Assembly (NCBI GenBank): GCA_035504175.1
Contig: DATJSJ010000208.1
Location: 1 to 12,969, forward strand
Length of the DNA: 12,969 nt
Origin: DATJSJ01 sp035504175
Lineage (GTDB): Bacteria > Pseudomonadota > Alphaproteobacteria > Acetobacterales > Acetobacteraceae
Direction of reading: 5' to 3'
Below, piece by piece: positions 1 to 5,946 of this stretch. Position numbers and translations under genes: made by a program. How positions within the stretch are numbered: the first letter of the stretch is position 1; every line of letters begins with the position of its first letter. Under the pieces are notes generated by a model. That model was not told where the DNA came from and did not search any database. It saw only the letters and a list, made by a program, of their open reading frames with translations.

Positions 1-13
1 CCCCCCCCCCCCC
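1..13. repeat. 13-base homopolymer C tract
   Basis: The window opens with 13 consecutive C, which read as a G13 run just past the clpA stop codon on the minus strand. Runs this long are rare and are prone to slippage and sequencing error. It may be genuine or may mark a low-confidence assembly point. No gene or terminator function can be assigned from what is visible, because the tract is cut by the window edge. Confidence 0.9.
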
Positions 14-17
14 GACT

Positions 18-2354
18 TCAGATCATCTCTTCCTCAGTCCGCTCCGACCCGCCCTCATCGCCATCCGGCCGCGGCAACGCCGGCGCGCTCGCCTCGATGA
101 ACTCGAAATCGAGCTTGCCGTCCTTCATCGTCACCTTCACCGAGCCGCCACGGGCCAGGCGTCCGAACAGCAGCTCCTCGGCCAGCGGCTTCTTGATGTA
201 CTCCTGGATCACCCGCGCCAGCGGCCGCGCGCCGTAGAGCCGGTCGTAGCCGCGCTCCGCCAGCCACTCCTTCGCCGCCGACGACAGCTCGATCGTCACG
301 TTGCGATCAGCGAGCTGCGCCTCGAGCTGCATGACGAACTTCTCGACCACGCGCCCGACGATCTCCGGCGTCAGGTTGGCGAACGCGATCACCGCGTCGA
401 GACGGTTGCGGAACTCAGGGGTGAACAGACGCTTGATCGCGTCCTCGTCCTCGCCCTGCCGCTCCGTCCGGCCGAAGCCGATCGCCTCCTTCGCCAGATC
501 GGAGGCGCCGGCGTTCGTGGTCATGATCAGGATGACGTTGCGGAAATCGACCGTCTTGCCGTTGTGGTCGGTGAGCTTCCCGTGATCCATCACCTGCAGC
601 AGGATGTTGAACAGGTCCTGGTGCGCCTTCTCGATCTCGTCCAGCAGCAGCACGGCATGCGGATGCTGGTCGATCGCGTCGGTGAGCAGCCCGCCCTGGT
701 CGAAGCCGACATAGCCAGGCGGTGCGCCGATCAGGCGGGAGACGGAGTGCCGCTCCATGTACTCGGACATGTCGAAGCGGATCAGCTCGATGCCAAGCGT
801 GCTGGCGAGCTGGCGTGCGACCTCGGTCTTGCCGACGCCGGTCGGCCCGCTGAACAGGTAGTTGCCGATCGGCTTCTCCGGGTCGCGCAGCCCGGCGCGG
901 GAGAGCTTGATCGCCGCCGACAGCGCCTCGATCGCGCGGTCCTGGCCGAACACCATCGCCTTGAGGTCGCGCTCGAGATTGCGCAGCGTCTCCTTGTCGT
1001 CGGCGGACACCGATTTCGGGGGAATGCGCGCGATCTTGGCGACGATCTCCTCGACGTCGCGAAGCGTCACCGTCTTCCGCCGCTTGCCTTCCGGCAGCAG
1101 CATGCGTGAGGCGCCGACCTCGTCGATCACGTCGATCGCCTTGTCCGGCAGCTTGCGATCGTTGATGTATTTCGCCGACAGCTCGACCGCCGCCTTGATC
1201 GCCTCGTCGGTGTAGCGGACCTTGTGGTGGCGCTCGTAATTGGTCTTCAGGCCGCGCAGGATCTTCACCGTGTCCTCGAGCGAGGGCTCGTTGACGTCGA
1301 TCTTCTGGAAGCGGCGGACCAGCGCGCGGTCCTTCTCGAAGTAGTTGCGGAACTCCTTGTAGGTGGTGCTGCCGATGCAGCGGAGATTGCCGCTGGCCAG
1401 CGCCGGCTTCAGCAGGTTCGACGCGTCCATCGCGCCGCCGGACGTGGCACCGGCGCCGATCACGGTGTGGATCTCGTCGATGAACAGCACCGCGCCCTGC
1501 TGGTTCTCGAGTTCGGAGACGACCGCCTTCAGCCGCTCCTCGAAATCGCCGCGATAGCGCGTCCCGGCGAGCAGCGCGCCCATGTCGAGCGCATAGATCG
1601 TCGATTTCGCGAGCACTTCCGGCACGTCGCCCTCGACGATGCGCTTGGCCAGGCCCTCGGCGATCGCGGTCTTGCCGACGCCGGGATCGCCGACATAGAG
1701 CGGGTTGTTCTTGGTGCGGCGGCAGAGGATCTGGATCGTCCGCTCGATCTCGGTCTCGCGGCCGATCAGCGGGTCGATCTTCCCGGACTGCGCCTTCTTG
1801 TTCAGGTTGACGCAGTAGGTGGAGAGCGCGTCCTGGTTCCGCCGGCCGGGCTTCTCCTCCCGCTCCGGCTCGCCGCCGCCCTCCTGGCTGCCCTGGACCG
1901 GCCGCGGCGTCGAGCGGCCCGGCGCCTTGGCGATGCCGTGGCTGATGAAATTCACCGCATCCAGCCGGGTCATGTCCTGCAGCTGCAGGAAATAGACCGC
2001 ATGGCTCTCCCGCTCGCTGAACAGGGCGACCAGCACGTTGGCGCCGGTGACCTCGTCGCGGCCAGAGGACTGGACGTGGATCGCCGCCCGCTGCACCACC
2101 CGCTGGAAGCCGGCGGTGGGCTTGGGCTCCCCGGGCCGGTCGGTGGCGAGGCCCGAAAGGTCCTTGTCCAGGAACTCGGTCAGGTCGTGCCGCAGCTTGT
2201 CGAGATCGACGCCGCAGGCGCGCAGCACGGTCGCGGCGTCGCTGTCGTCGGTCAGGCCCATCAGCAGATGCTCGAGCGTGGCGTATTCGTGCCGCCGCTC
2301 GCTGGCGAAGGACAGGGCGCGGTGAAGCGTCTGTTCCAGATTGCGAGAAAGCAT
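18..2354 (-). CDS. clpA: ClpA, ATP-dependent Clp protease ATP-binding subunit
   Basis: ClpA is the AAA+ unfoldase that feeds substrates to the ClpP protease in the cytoplasm and takes N-degron substrates from ClpS. The 778-residue product is complete, close to the usual 750-780. The N-terminal adaptor-binding domain spans about residues 1-145, followed by a Gly/Glu/Arg-rich linker. D1 has Walker A GDPGVGKT (222-229) and Walker B D293-E294. D2 has Walker A GPTGVGKT (503-510) and Walker B D572-E573. The ClpP-docking loop reads I625-G626-F627, which separates it from the non-proteolytic ClpB. The C-terminal tail is acidic and ends at residue 778. The start is supported by AAGGAG eight bases upstream. 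It lies 132 bases behind clpS in the same direction, so co-transcription is likely. All catalytic motifs are present. Confidence 0.97.
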   Translation of the reverse strand: MLSRNLEQTLHRALSFASERRHEYATLEHLLMGLTDDSDAATVLRACGVDLDKLRHDLTEFLDKDLSGLATDRPGEPKPTAGFQRVVQRAAIHVQSSGRDEVTGANVLVALFSERESHAVYFLQLQDMTRLDAVNFISHGIAKAPGRSTPRPVQGSQEGGGEPEREEKPGRRNQDALSTYCVNLNKKAQSGKIDPLIGRETEIERTIQILCRRTKNNPLYVGDPGVGKTAIAEGLAKRIVEGDVPEVLAKSTIYALDMGALLAGTRYRGDFEERLKAVVSELENQQGAVLFIDEIHTVIGAGATSGGAMDASNLLKPALASGNLRCIGSTTYKEFRNYFEKDRALVRRFQKIDVNEPSLEDTVKILRGLKTNYERHHKVRYTDEAIKAAVELSAKYINDRKLPDKAIDVIDEVGASRMLLPEGKRRKTVTLRDVEEIVAKIARIPPKSVSADDKETLRNLERDLKAMVFGQDRAIEALSAAIKLSRAGLRDPEKPIGNYLFSGPTGVGKTEVARQLASTLGIELIRFDMSEYMERHSVSRLIGAPPGYVGFDQGGLLTDAIDQHPHAVLLLDEIEKAHQDLFNILLQVMDHGKLTDHNGKTVDFRNVILIMTTNAGASDLAKEAIGFGRTERQGEDEDAIKRLFTPEFRNRLDAVIAFANLTPEIVGRVVEKFVMQLEAQLADRNVTIELSSAAKEWLAERGYDRLYGARPLARVIQEYIKKPLAEELLFGRLARGGSVKVTMKDGKLDFEFIEASAPALPRPDGDEGGSERTEEEMI

Positions 2355-2397
2355 GTTCGACGCTCCTTCGGGCGACCCCTCAGCCGATCCAGTGCCT

Positions 2398-2423
2398 CAA
2401 CCCGGCACCACGTGCCCGGGTTG
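2398..2423 (-). promoter_or_regulatory. Stem-loop between clpS and clpA
   Basis: In the clpS-clpA gap an inverted repeat pairs an 11-base arm with a 12-base arm that has one bulged base. The arms are CAACCCGG(G)CAC and GTGCCGGGTTG, with a three-base loop. No T-run follows, so it is not a canonical intrinsic terminator. It lies about 45 bases before the clpA start. It could be an attenuator, an mRNA stability or processing element, or a weak terminator that sets the ClpS:ClpA ratio. Confidence 0.55.
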
Positions 2424-2486
2424 CCCGTCCTGGCCCTCCGTCAAGGCGAAAGCGGGACATGGTGCGGCGGCGACGATGCTGCACCC

Positions 2487-2816
2487 CTATTCTTTCTCGA
2501 TCGTGCATTGCAGAGGGTGCTGGTTCTGGCGCGCCAGATCCATCACCTGGGTCACCTTGGTCTCGGCCACCTCGTAGGTATAGACGCCGCACACGCCGAC
2601 GCCGCGCCGGTGCACGTGCAGCATGATCCGCGTCGCTTCCTCCCGGCTCTTCTGGAAGAACCGTTCCAGGACGTGAACCACGAATTCCATCGGGGTGTAG
2701 TCGTCGTTCAGCATCAACACCTTGTACATGGCCGGCTTGCGCGTCTTCGGACGCGCCTTGACCACCACCCCGGTCGTCGGGCCTTCACCGTTTCCACGCC
2801 TGTCGAAATCGCTCAT
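2487..2816 (-). CDS. clpS: ClpS, ATP-dependent Clp protease adaptor
   Basis: ClpS binds N-degron (N-end rule) substrates and delivers them to the ClpA N-domain. The chosen start gives 109 residues, normal for the family. The disordered N-terminal arm (about 1-28) leads into the conserved fold. The binding-pocket residues N37, D38 and H69 line up with E. coli N34, D35 and H66, and the segment LNDDYTPMEFVVHVLERFF is strongly alphaproteobacterial. A longer frame runs upstream to 3050 but would cross the phasin terminator, so I reject it. An ATG three codons earlier (2825) is possible, with a GGGAAGCGGG stretch immediately before it. The gene is followed by clpA in the same direction. A weak TTTTCC-N16-GATATG promoter could lie near 2925-2955, but I am not confident of it. 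Confidence 0.95.
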   Translation of the reverse strand: MSDFDRRGNGEGPTTGVVVKARPKTRKPAMYKVLMLNDDYTPMEFVVHVLERFFQKSREEATRIMLHVHRRGVGVCGVYTYEVAETKVTQVMDLARQNQHPLQCTIEKE

Positions 2817-2970
2817 CGCCCACATCCCGCTTCCCGCTGCCGCGTCGTCAGGAAGCTGTCTCCTGCCCGGGCGCTGAGCCGTCCCGAGCCTCAACCGGTC
2901 TTCCGGCCTCCAAGCCGACTCCGAGACCATATCGGATGGGCCCAGCCCGGGAAAAGAGCGCGCTTGGTGT

Positions 2971-3033
2971 GAACAAAGGAAAGGCCCGGCCGAGACCCCG
3001 GCGGGTATCGCCGCGTGGGTCTCGGACCGGGCC
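2971..3033 (-). terminator. Rho-independent terminator of the phasin gene
   Basis: A strong GC stem pairs 2983-2998 (GGCCCGGCCGAGACCC) with 3017-3033 (GGGTCTCGGACCGGGCC), 16 against 17 bases with one bulged base. On the minus strand the stem is followed directly by TTTCCTTTGTT. It sits 37 bases beyond the phasin stop and before clpS, so it should separate the abundant phasin transcript from clpS-clpA. Confidence 0.85.
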
Positions 3034-3069
3034 GATCCGGGCCGCCCCATGCCGGGGCAGGCAAAGCCG

Positions 3070-3594
3070 TCAGGCGGTCTTGCCGAACTTCTCGACCGCC
3101 AGTGACACCCGCGCCGCGATCGGGGCGAAGCTCTGCTCCGCCAGGCGGAACGACGCCTCCGTCACACGACCAGCCTCGGCCAGCGCCTTCTCGACGCTGC
3201 TGCGCGCAAAGCCGCTCTGCAGCTCGACCGCTTCCTTCAGCGACTTCGCCGCGGTGACCGCCTTGAAGGCGCTCATCGTCTCGTCCATGCGCGCCTGCGC
3301 CGTGGCGACGGCCTGACGGGAAAGGTCCTGCACGCCGGCGGCCCAGATCTGGCCCGACTTCACGACCGCCTCCAGGTTGCCCTGGTTGAAGGCCACGATC
3401 TCTTCCGCCGTCTGCATCGCCTTGTCCATGCTCTCCTTCACCTTCGCCTGTGCCTGCGCAAAACTCGCCGTCGCCGCCGCAACGCCTTCCTTGATGCCGC
3501 CAACCGTGCGGTCAAAGGTCTGCGTCACGGCCTCCTGGGTCTCCGCCACGGCGGAGGCAGCCACCTCGCCTGGCTTCAGCTTCGTCGTCGTCAT
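3070..3594 (-). CDS. Phasin family protein (PHA granule-associated)
   Basis: Phasins coat polyhydroxyalkanoate storage granules in the cytoplasm and control their number and size. The product is 174 residues, almost entirely amphipathic helix, rich in Ala, Gln, Glu and Lys. There are no membrane segments or signal peptide. The segments FNQGNLEAVVKSGQIWAAG (about 69-87) and AKSLKEAVELQSGFARSSVE (116-135) are the characteristic phasin_2 core. I chose the ATG at 3594 because AGGAG lies eight bases upstream. The open frame extends to 3738, but that stretch is Cys/Arg-rich with no phasin character. The gene is monocistronic, with its own promoter and terminator. It implies that the organism makes PHA, although no synthase or depolymerase gene is in the window. 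Confidence 0.93.
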   Translation of the reverse strand: MTTTKLKPGEVAASAVAETQEAVTQTFDRTVGGIKEGVAAATASFAQAQAKVKESMDKAMQTAEEIVAFNQGNLEAVVKSGQIWAAGVQDLSRQAVATAQARMDETMSAFKAVTAAKSLKEAVELQSGFARSSVEKALAEAGRVTEASFRLAEQSFAPIAARVSLAVEKFGKTA

Positions 3595-3720
3595 GCCGCG
3601 CTCTCCTGAAAGTTGCCCCGCCCTGTGGCCCTGCCGGCAGCACCCCCGATTGGGCAGCGCTTGGGCGCCGGGACGAGCTTGCTTCGTTCGTTGTTGCCTG
3701 CGGTGCGTCGCATCCATCTT

Positions 3721-3735
3721 TGCTGCACTGCAGCA
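3721..3735 (-). promoter_or_regulatory. Candidate PhaR operator at the phasin start site
   Basis: The sequence TGCTGC-ACT-GCAGCA is a 6-base inverted repeat containing CTGC-N3-GCAG. That pattern is the one I recall for the PHA-responsive repressor PhaR in Rhodobacter, and PhaR sites elsewhere are described as TGC-rich. It spans roughly +1 to +16 of the predicted phasin transcript, a position suited to repression. Another CTGC-N4-GCAG occurs by chance inside clpA (1977-1988), so position rather than motif alone supports the call. Confidence 0.55.
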
Positions 3736-3742
3736 CAACCGC

Positions 3743-3771
3743 CATGTATGCCAGCCTCATTGCAAGGTCAA
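3743..3771 (-). promoter_or_regulatory. Sigma70-type promoter of the phasin gene
   Basis: On the minus strand TTGACC (3766-3771) is followed after exactly 17 bases by TACATG (3743-3748). The -35 is five of six to consensus and the -10 is only three of six. An A6T6 tract lies about 18 bases upstream, where an UP-like element would act. The predicted leader before the phasin ATG is about 140 bases. Confidence 0.5.
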
Positions 3772-3789
3772 GGCAGTTTTGTGCGATGC

Positions 3790-3801
3790 AAAAAATTTTT
3801 T
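3790..3801. promoter_or_regulatory. A6T6 tract upstream of the phasin promoter
   Basis: Six A followed by six T form a perfect 12-base palindrome in a strongly GC-rich setting. The tract lies at about -53 to -65 relative to the predicted phasin start. It could be an UP-like or bent-DNA element stimulating the phasin promoter, or a site for a nucleoid protein. Confidence 0.4.
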
Positions 3802-3973
3802 GAGGGTGGCAGGAACCGGGCGCGCCGGCCGACGCCACCCCGACGGCGGCTCGGTCCTGTGTCAGCAGTGAGGGTTAACCCGCTCAAGAAAAAGCCCTTC
3901 CGGCGCCGGATGTGCTGGACAAGTCCGGCCGCGCGACCGTAAAAGCGAGACCGGTGGGACGCTGGGGGACGGC

Positions 3974-5143
3974 ATGGCGGGACGACGCAGGGTCTGGGCG
4001 GGTTGGTCGCCGTGCCGGCCCGATGCCCTGCCGGCGCGCCGGCACACCGTCCTGGTCGCGATCGCCGTCCTCGCCGCGATGCTCCCCCGCCTGGCCGCGG
4101 CGCAGGTCGCCTCCGACCGCTTCAGCTCGATCGTCGTCGACGCCGGGAGCGGCAAGGTCCTGGAGGAATCGAGCGCCGACGTGCTGCGCTATCCCGCCAG
4201 CCTGACGAAGATGATGACGCTTTATCTGGTGTTCGAGGCACTGCGCGACCGGCGCATCACCCTCGACACGCTGGTGCCCGTCTCGGCCGAGGCGGCAGCC
4301 AAGGAGCCGTCGAAGCTGGGCCTCCTGCCCGGTTCCTCGATCACCGTGGAGCAGGGCGTCCTCGCCCTGGTAACGAAATCGGCCAATGACGCCGCGGCGG
4401 CACTCGGCGAGTTCCTCGGCGGCAGCGAGGGACGGTTCGGCGAGATGATGACGCTGCGCGCCCGCGCCCTCGGCATGACCCATACCGTCTTCCGTAACGC
4501 CTCCGGCCTGCCCGATCCGTACCAGGTCACCACTGCGCGCGACGTCGCCATCCTGGCGCGCCACCTGATCCGCGACTTCCCGGAGGACTACCACTACTTC
4601 TCCACCCCGTCGTTCGTGTTCCACGGCCGCACCATCTACAACCACGACCTGATGCTGCGGACCTATGCCGGCGCCGACGGCATGAAGACCGGCTACACCG
4701 AGGAGGCCGGCCACAACCTGGTGACCTCGGCGCTGCATGGCGACGTGCGGCTGATCGGCGTGGTGCTCGGCGCCACCAGCAACGTGCAGCGGAGCGTGCA
4801 GATGACCGCGATGCTGAACCAGGGCTTCGAGCAGGAGGGGGCTCCGGTCTACCTGGCGAAGGCGGAAGCGCCGTCCCGCGCGCCGCTCTTCGCCACCGCC
4901 CATGCCGCGACCCTGCCCCACCATGCGACGGTCCGGCTGGCGACGGCGCAGGTCCGCCGCCGGGTCGTGACCCACACCCCGGTCGAGGTTGCCGAGGCGC
5001 CGGCGCACGCCCCAACGCGCGTCACGCACCGGCGGGTGGCGCATCACTATGTGCATCCGGTCGCGCATCACTCGCAGTCGGCGACGACCGCCACGGCTTG
5101 CAAGCGCTACCATCATTGCCACGGGCAGCTCGCCAGCCGCTGA
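3974..5143 (+). CDS. D-alanyl-D-alanine carboxypeptidase (PBP5/6 type, peptidase S11)
   Basis: This is a periplasmic low-molecular-weight penicillin-binding protein that trims the terminal D-Ala from peptidoglycan stem peptides. The 389-residue product has a twin set of basic residues and a hydrophobic segment (about 25-42, ending AAAQ), forming a signal peptide with a long N-region. The three active-site motifs are intact: S76-L-T-K79, S136-A-N138 and K238-T-G240. The catalytic domain ends near residue 290. No SPOR domain or clear C-terminal amphipathic anchor follows. Instead, about 80 residues contain 14 His, many Ala/Thr/Arg and two Cys (C376, C382). The start is supported by a GGGGGA stretch just upstream. 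The catalytic assignment is firm; the tail's role is unknown. Confidence 0.93.
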   Translation: MAGRRRVWAGWSPCRPDALPARRHTVLVAIAVLAAMLPRLAAAQVASDRFSSIVVDAGSGKVLEESSADVLRYPASLTKMMTLYLVFEALRDRRITLDTLVPVSAEAAAKEPSKLGLLPGSSITVEQGVLALVTKSANDAAAALGEFLGGSEGRFGEMMTLRARALGMTHTVFRNASGLPDPYQVTTARDVAILARHLIRDFPEDYHYFSTPSFVFHGRTIYNHDLMLRTYAGADGMKTGYTEEAGHNLVTSALHGDVRLIGVVLGATSNVQRSVQMTAMLNQGFEQEGAPVYLAKAEAPSRAPLFATAHAATLPHHATVRLATAQVRRRVVTHTPVEVAEAPAHAPTRVTHRRVAHHYVHPVAHHSQSATTATACKRYHHCHGQLASR

Positions 5144-5167
5144 CCGGGCCCGGCTGACCCGCGCGGG

Positions 5168-5193
5168 GTAACCGCCGATCCGGCCGCGGCGAA
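5168..5193 (+). promoter_or_regulatory. SigF-type ECF promoter of the DUF1223 gene
   Basis: GTAACC (5168-5173) and CGAA (5190-5193) are separated by exactly 16 bases. This is the arrangement I recall for SigF-dependent promoters in Caulobacter. The same pair, with the same spacing, precedes the ECF sigma factor operon in this window. Transcription would start near 5199-5201, just ahead of the GGAGG ribosome site (5202-5206), giving a very short leader. Confidence 0.75.
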
Positions 5194-5203
5194 ACGCGGC
5201 CGG
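5180..5203. repeat. Perfect inverted repeat overlapping the DUF1223 promoter
   Basis: CCGGCCGCG (5180-5188) and CGCGGCCGG (5195-5203) form a perfect nine-base inverted repeat around GCGAAA. It overlaps the spacer and -10 element of the SigF-type promoter and touches the ribosome site. It could be an operator. On readthrough RNA from the carboxypeptidase gene it could be a hairpin that terminates or hides the GGAGG. No T-run follows. Confidence 0.5.
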
Positions 5204-5214
5204 AGGCCCTCCAC

Positions 5215-5895
5215 ATGCCGCGTCTGCTGCCGCTGCTCGCCGCCTGCCTGCTGCCGCTTCCGGCACTCGCCAGTCCGCGGGTGCTCTTGGAGCTGTTCAC
5301 GTCGCAATCCTGCTCCTCGTGCCCGCCGGCCGACGCGTTGCTGGCCGAGCTGGCGCAGCAACCGGGCGTGGTCGCGCTCGACCTGCACGTGACTTACTGG
5401 GACCGGACCGGCTGGAAGGACCGCTACTCGCTGCCGGAAGCCACCGCCCGGCAGCAGAGCTACGCGACGCTGTTCGGCAGCGACGAGGTGTACACGCCGC
5501 AGCTCATCGCCGGCGGCCGATTCCAGGCGGTCGGGTCGGACGCGGCGGCGGTGCGAAACGCCATCGCGGCCGCGCGTGCCGAGGCCGCGCGGGACGACGT
5601 GCCGGTCACCCTGGAGGCAACGCCGGACGGACTGCGCGTCGCGACCGCCGCCGGCAGCGGGGCCGGCACGCTCTACCTCGTCGGGCTCGACCCAAGGCAC
5701 GTCACCACGATTGGCGGCGGCGAGAATGCCGGCCGGCAGCTCACCGAGGTGAACGTGGTGCGCTCGCTGCACCCGGTCGCGGCCTGGAGCGGCCAGGCCA
5801 TCAGGCTCGACGTGCCGCGTCCGCCGGGTCAGGACGCGGTCGCCTTTCTGCAGGCGCGTGACGGCCGCGTCCTGGGAGTGGCCACCGCGCCATAG
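5215..5895 (+). CDS. DUF1223 family thioredoxin-like exported protein
   Basis: The 226-residue product has a hydrophobic N-terminus ending ALA-S (cleavage near residue 19-20), so it is probably periplasmic. The family hallmark LFTSQSCSSCPPAD (27-40) carries a CxxC pair (C33, C36), and YTPQ (93-96) resembles the cis-proline loop of thioredoxin folds. I infer a redox or metal-related role; no substrate is known to me. GGAGG lies eight bases before the ATG. A perfect SigF-type promoter (5168-5193) directly precedes the gene. It therefore appears to be a target of the ECF sigma factor encoded opposite it, and it ends 51 bases from the convergent nrsF. A Cys at position 11 after LLAA could mimic a lipobox, but the N-region seems too short. 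Confidence 0.9.
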   Translation: MPRLLPLLAACLLPLPALASPRVLLELFTSQSCSSCPPADALLAELAQQPGVVALDLHVTYWDRTGWKDRYSLPEATARQQSYATLFGSDEVYTPQLIAGGRFQAVGSDAAAVRNAIAAARAEAARDDVPVTLEATPDGLRVATAAGSGAGTLYLVGLDPRHVTTIGGGENAGRQLTEVNVVRSLHPVAAWSGQAIRLDVPRPPGQDAVAFLQARDGRVLGVATAP

Positions 5896-5912
5896 CGCCA
5901 TCACCGGCACGG

Positions 5913-5936
5913 GGCGCCCGAGCGAGCCTCGGGGCC
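5913..5936. terminator. Possible bidirectional terminator stem, DUF1223 / nrsF
   Basis: In the 51-base gap between the convergent genes, CCCGAG (5917-5922) and CTCGGG (5928-5933) pair around a five-base loop. A few more GC pairs are possible outside with bulges. There is no T-run on either side, so it is a weak or Rho-assisted candidate. Confidence 0.35.
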
Positions 5937-5946
5937 GCAGAATGCG

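Larger units (their letters stand above)
3595..3973. other. Divergent intergenic region, phasin / carboxypeptidase
   Basis: This 379-base gap between divergent genes holds no credible ORF of its own. It includes the AT-richest stretch of the window (about 3740-3805), carrying the phasin promoter, a CTGC-N3-GCAG palindrome and an A6T6 tract. Toward the carboxypeptidase there is a perfect 10-base palindrome GGGTTAACCC at 3872-3881. I could not assign a convincing promoter for the plus-strand gene. Confidence 0.7.

Noticed and set aside
1977..1988. CTGC-N4-GCAG, a second PhaR-like palindrome
   Set aside because: It is inside the clpA coding sequence, encoding Leu-Gln-Leu-Gln context residues, far from any promoter; best explained by codon use.
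2439..2444. TTGACG as a -35 for a clpA promoter
   Set aside because: No acceptable -10 lies 16-18 bases downstream; the region there is GC-only.
1224..2972. 582-codon open frame on the plus strand opposite clpA
   Set aside because: It is antisense to a fully conserved clpA. Its product is rich in Ala, Arg, Leu, Gln and His, as expected from GC-rich codon shadow frames.
2817..3050. N-terminal extension of ClpS
   Set aside because: The extra 78 residues have no ClpS character and would cross the phasin terminator; the ATG at 2816 gives normal length.
4370..4380. GTAACG followed by AAATC as a third SigF-type site
   Set aside because: The hexamer differs from GTAACC, there is no CGAA at 16 bases, and it is within the carboxypeptidase active-site region.
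3884..5266. 460-codon open frame on the minus strand opposite the carboxypeptidase
   Set aside because: Low-complexity Arg/Ala/Gly/His translation with no recognisable domain. The plus strand carries a complete PBP with all three motifs.
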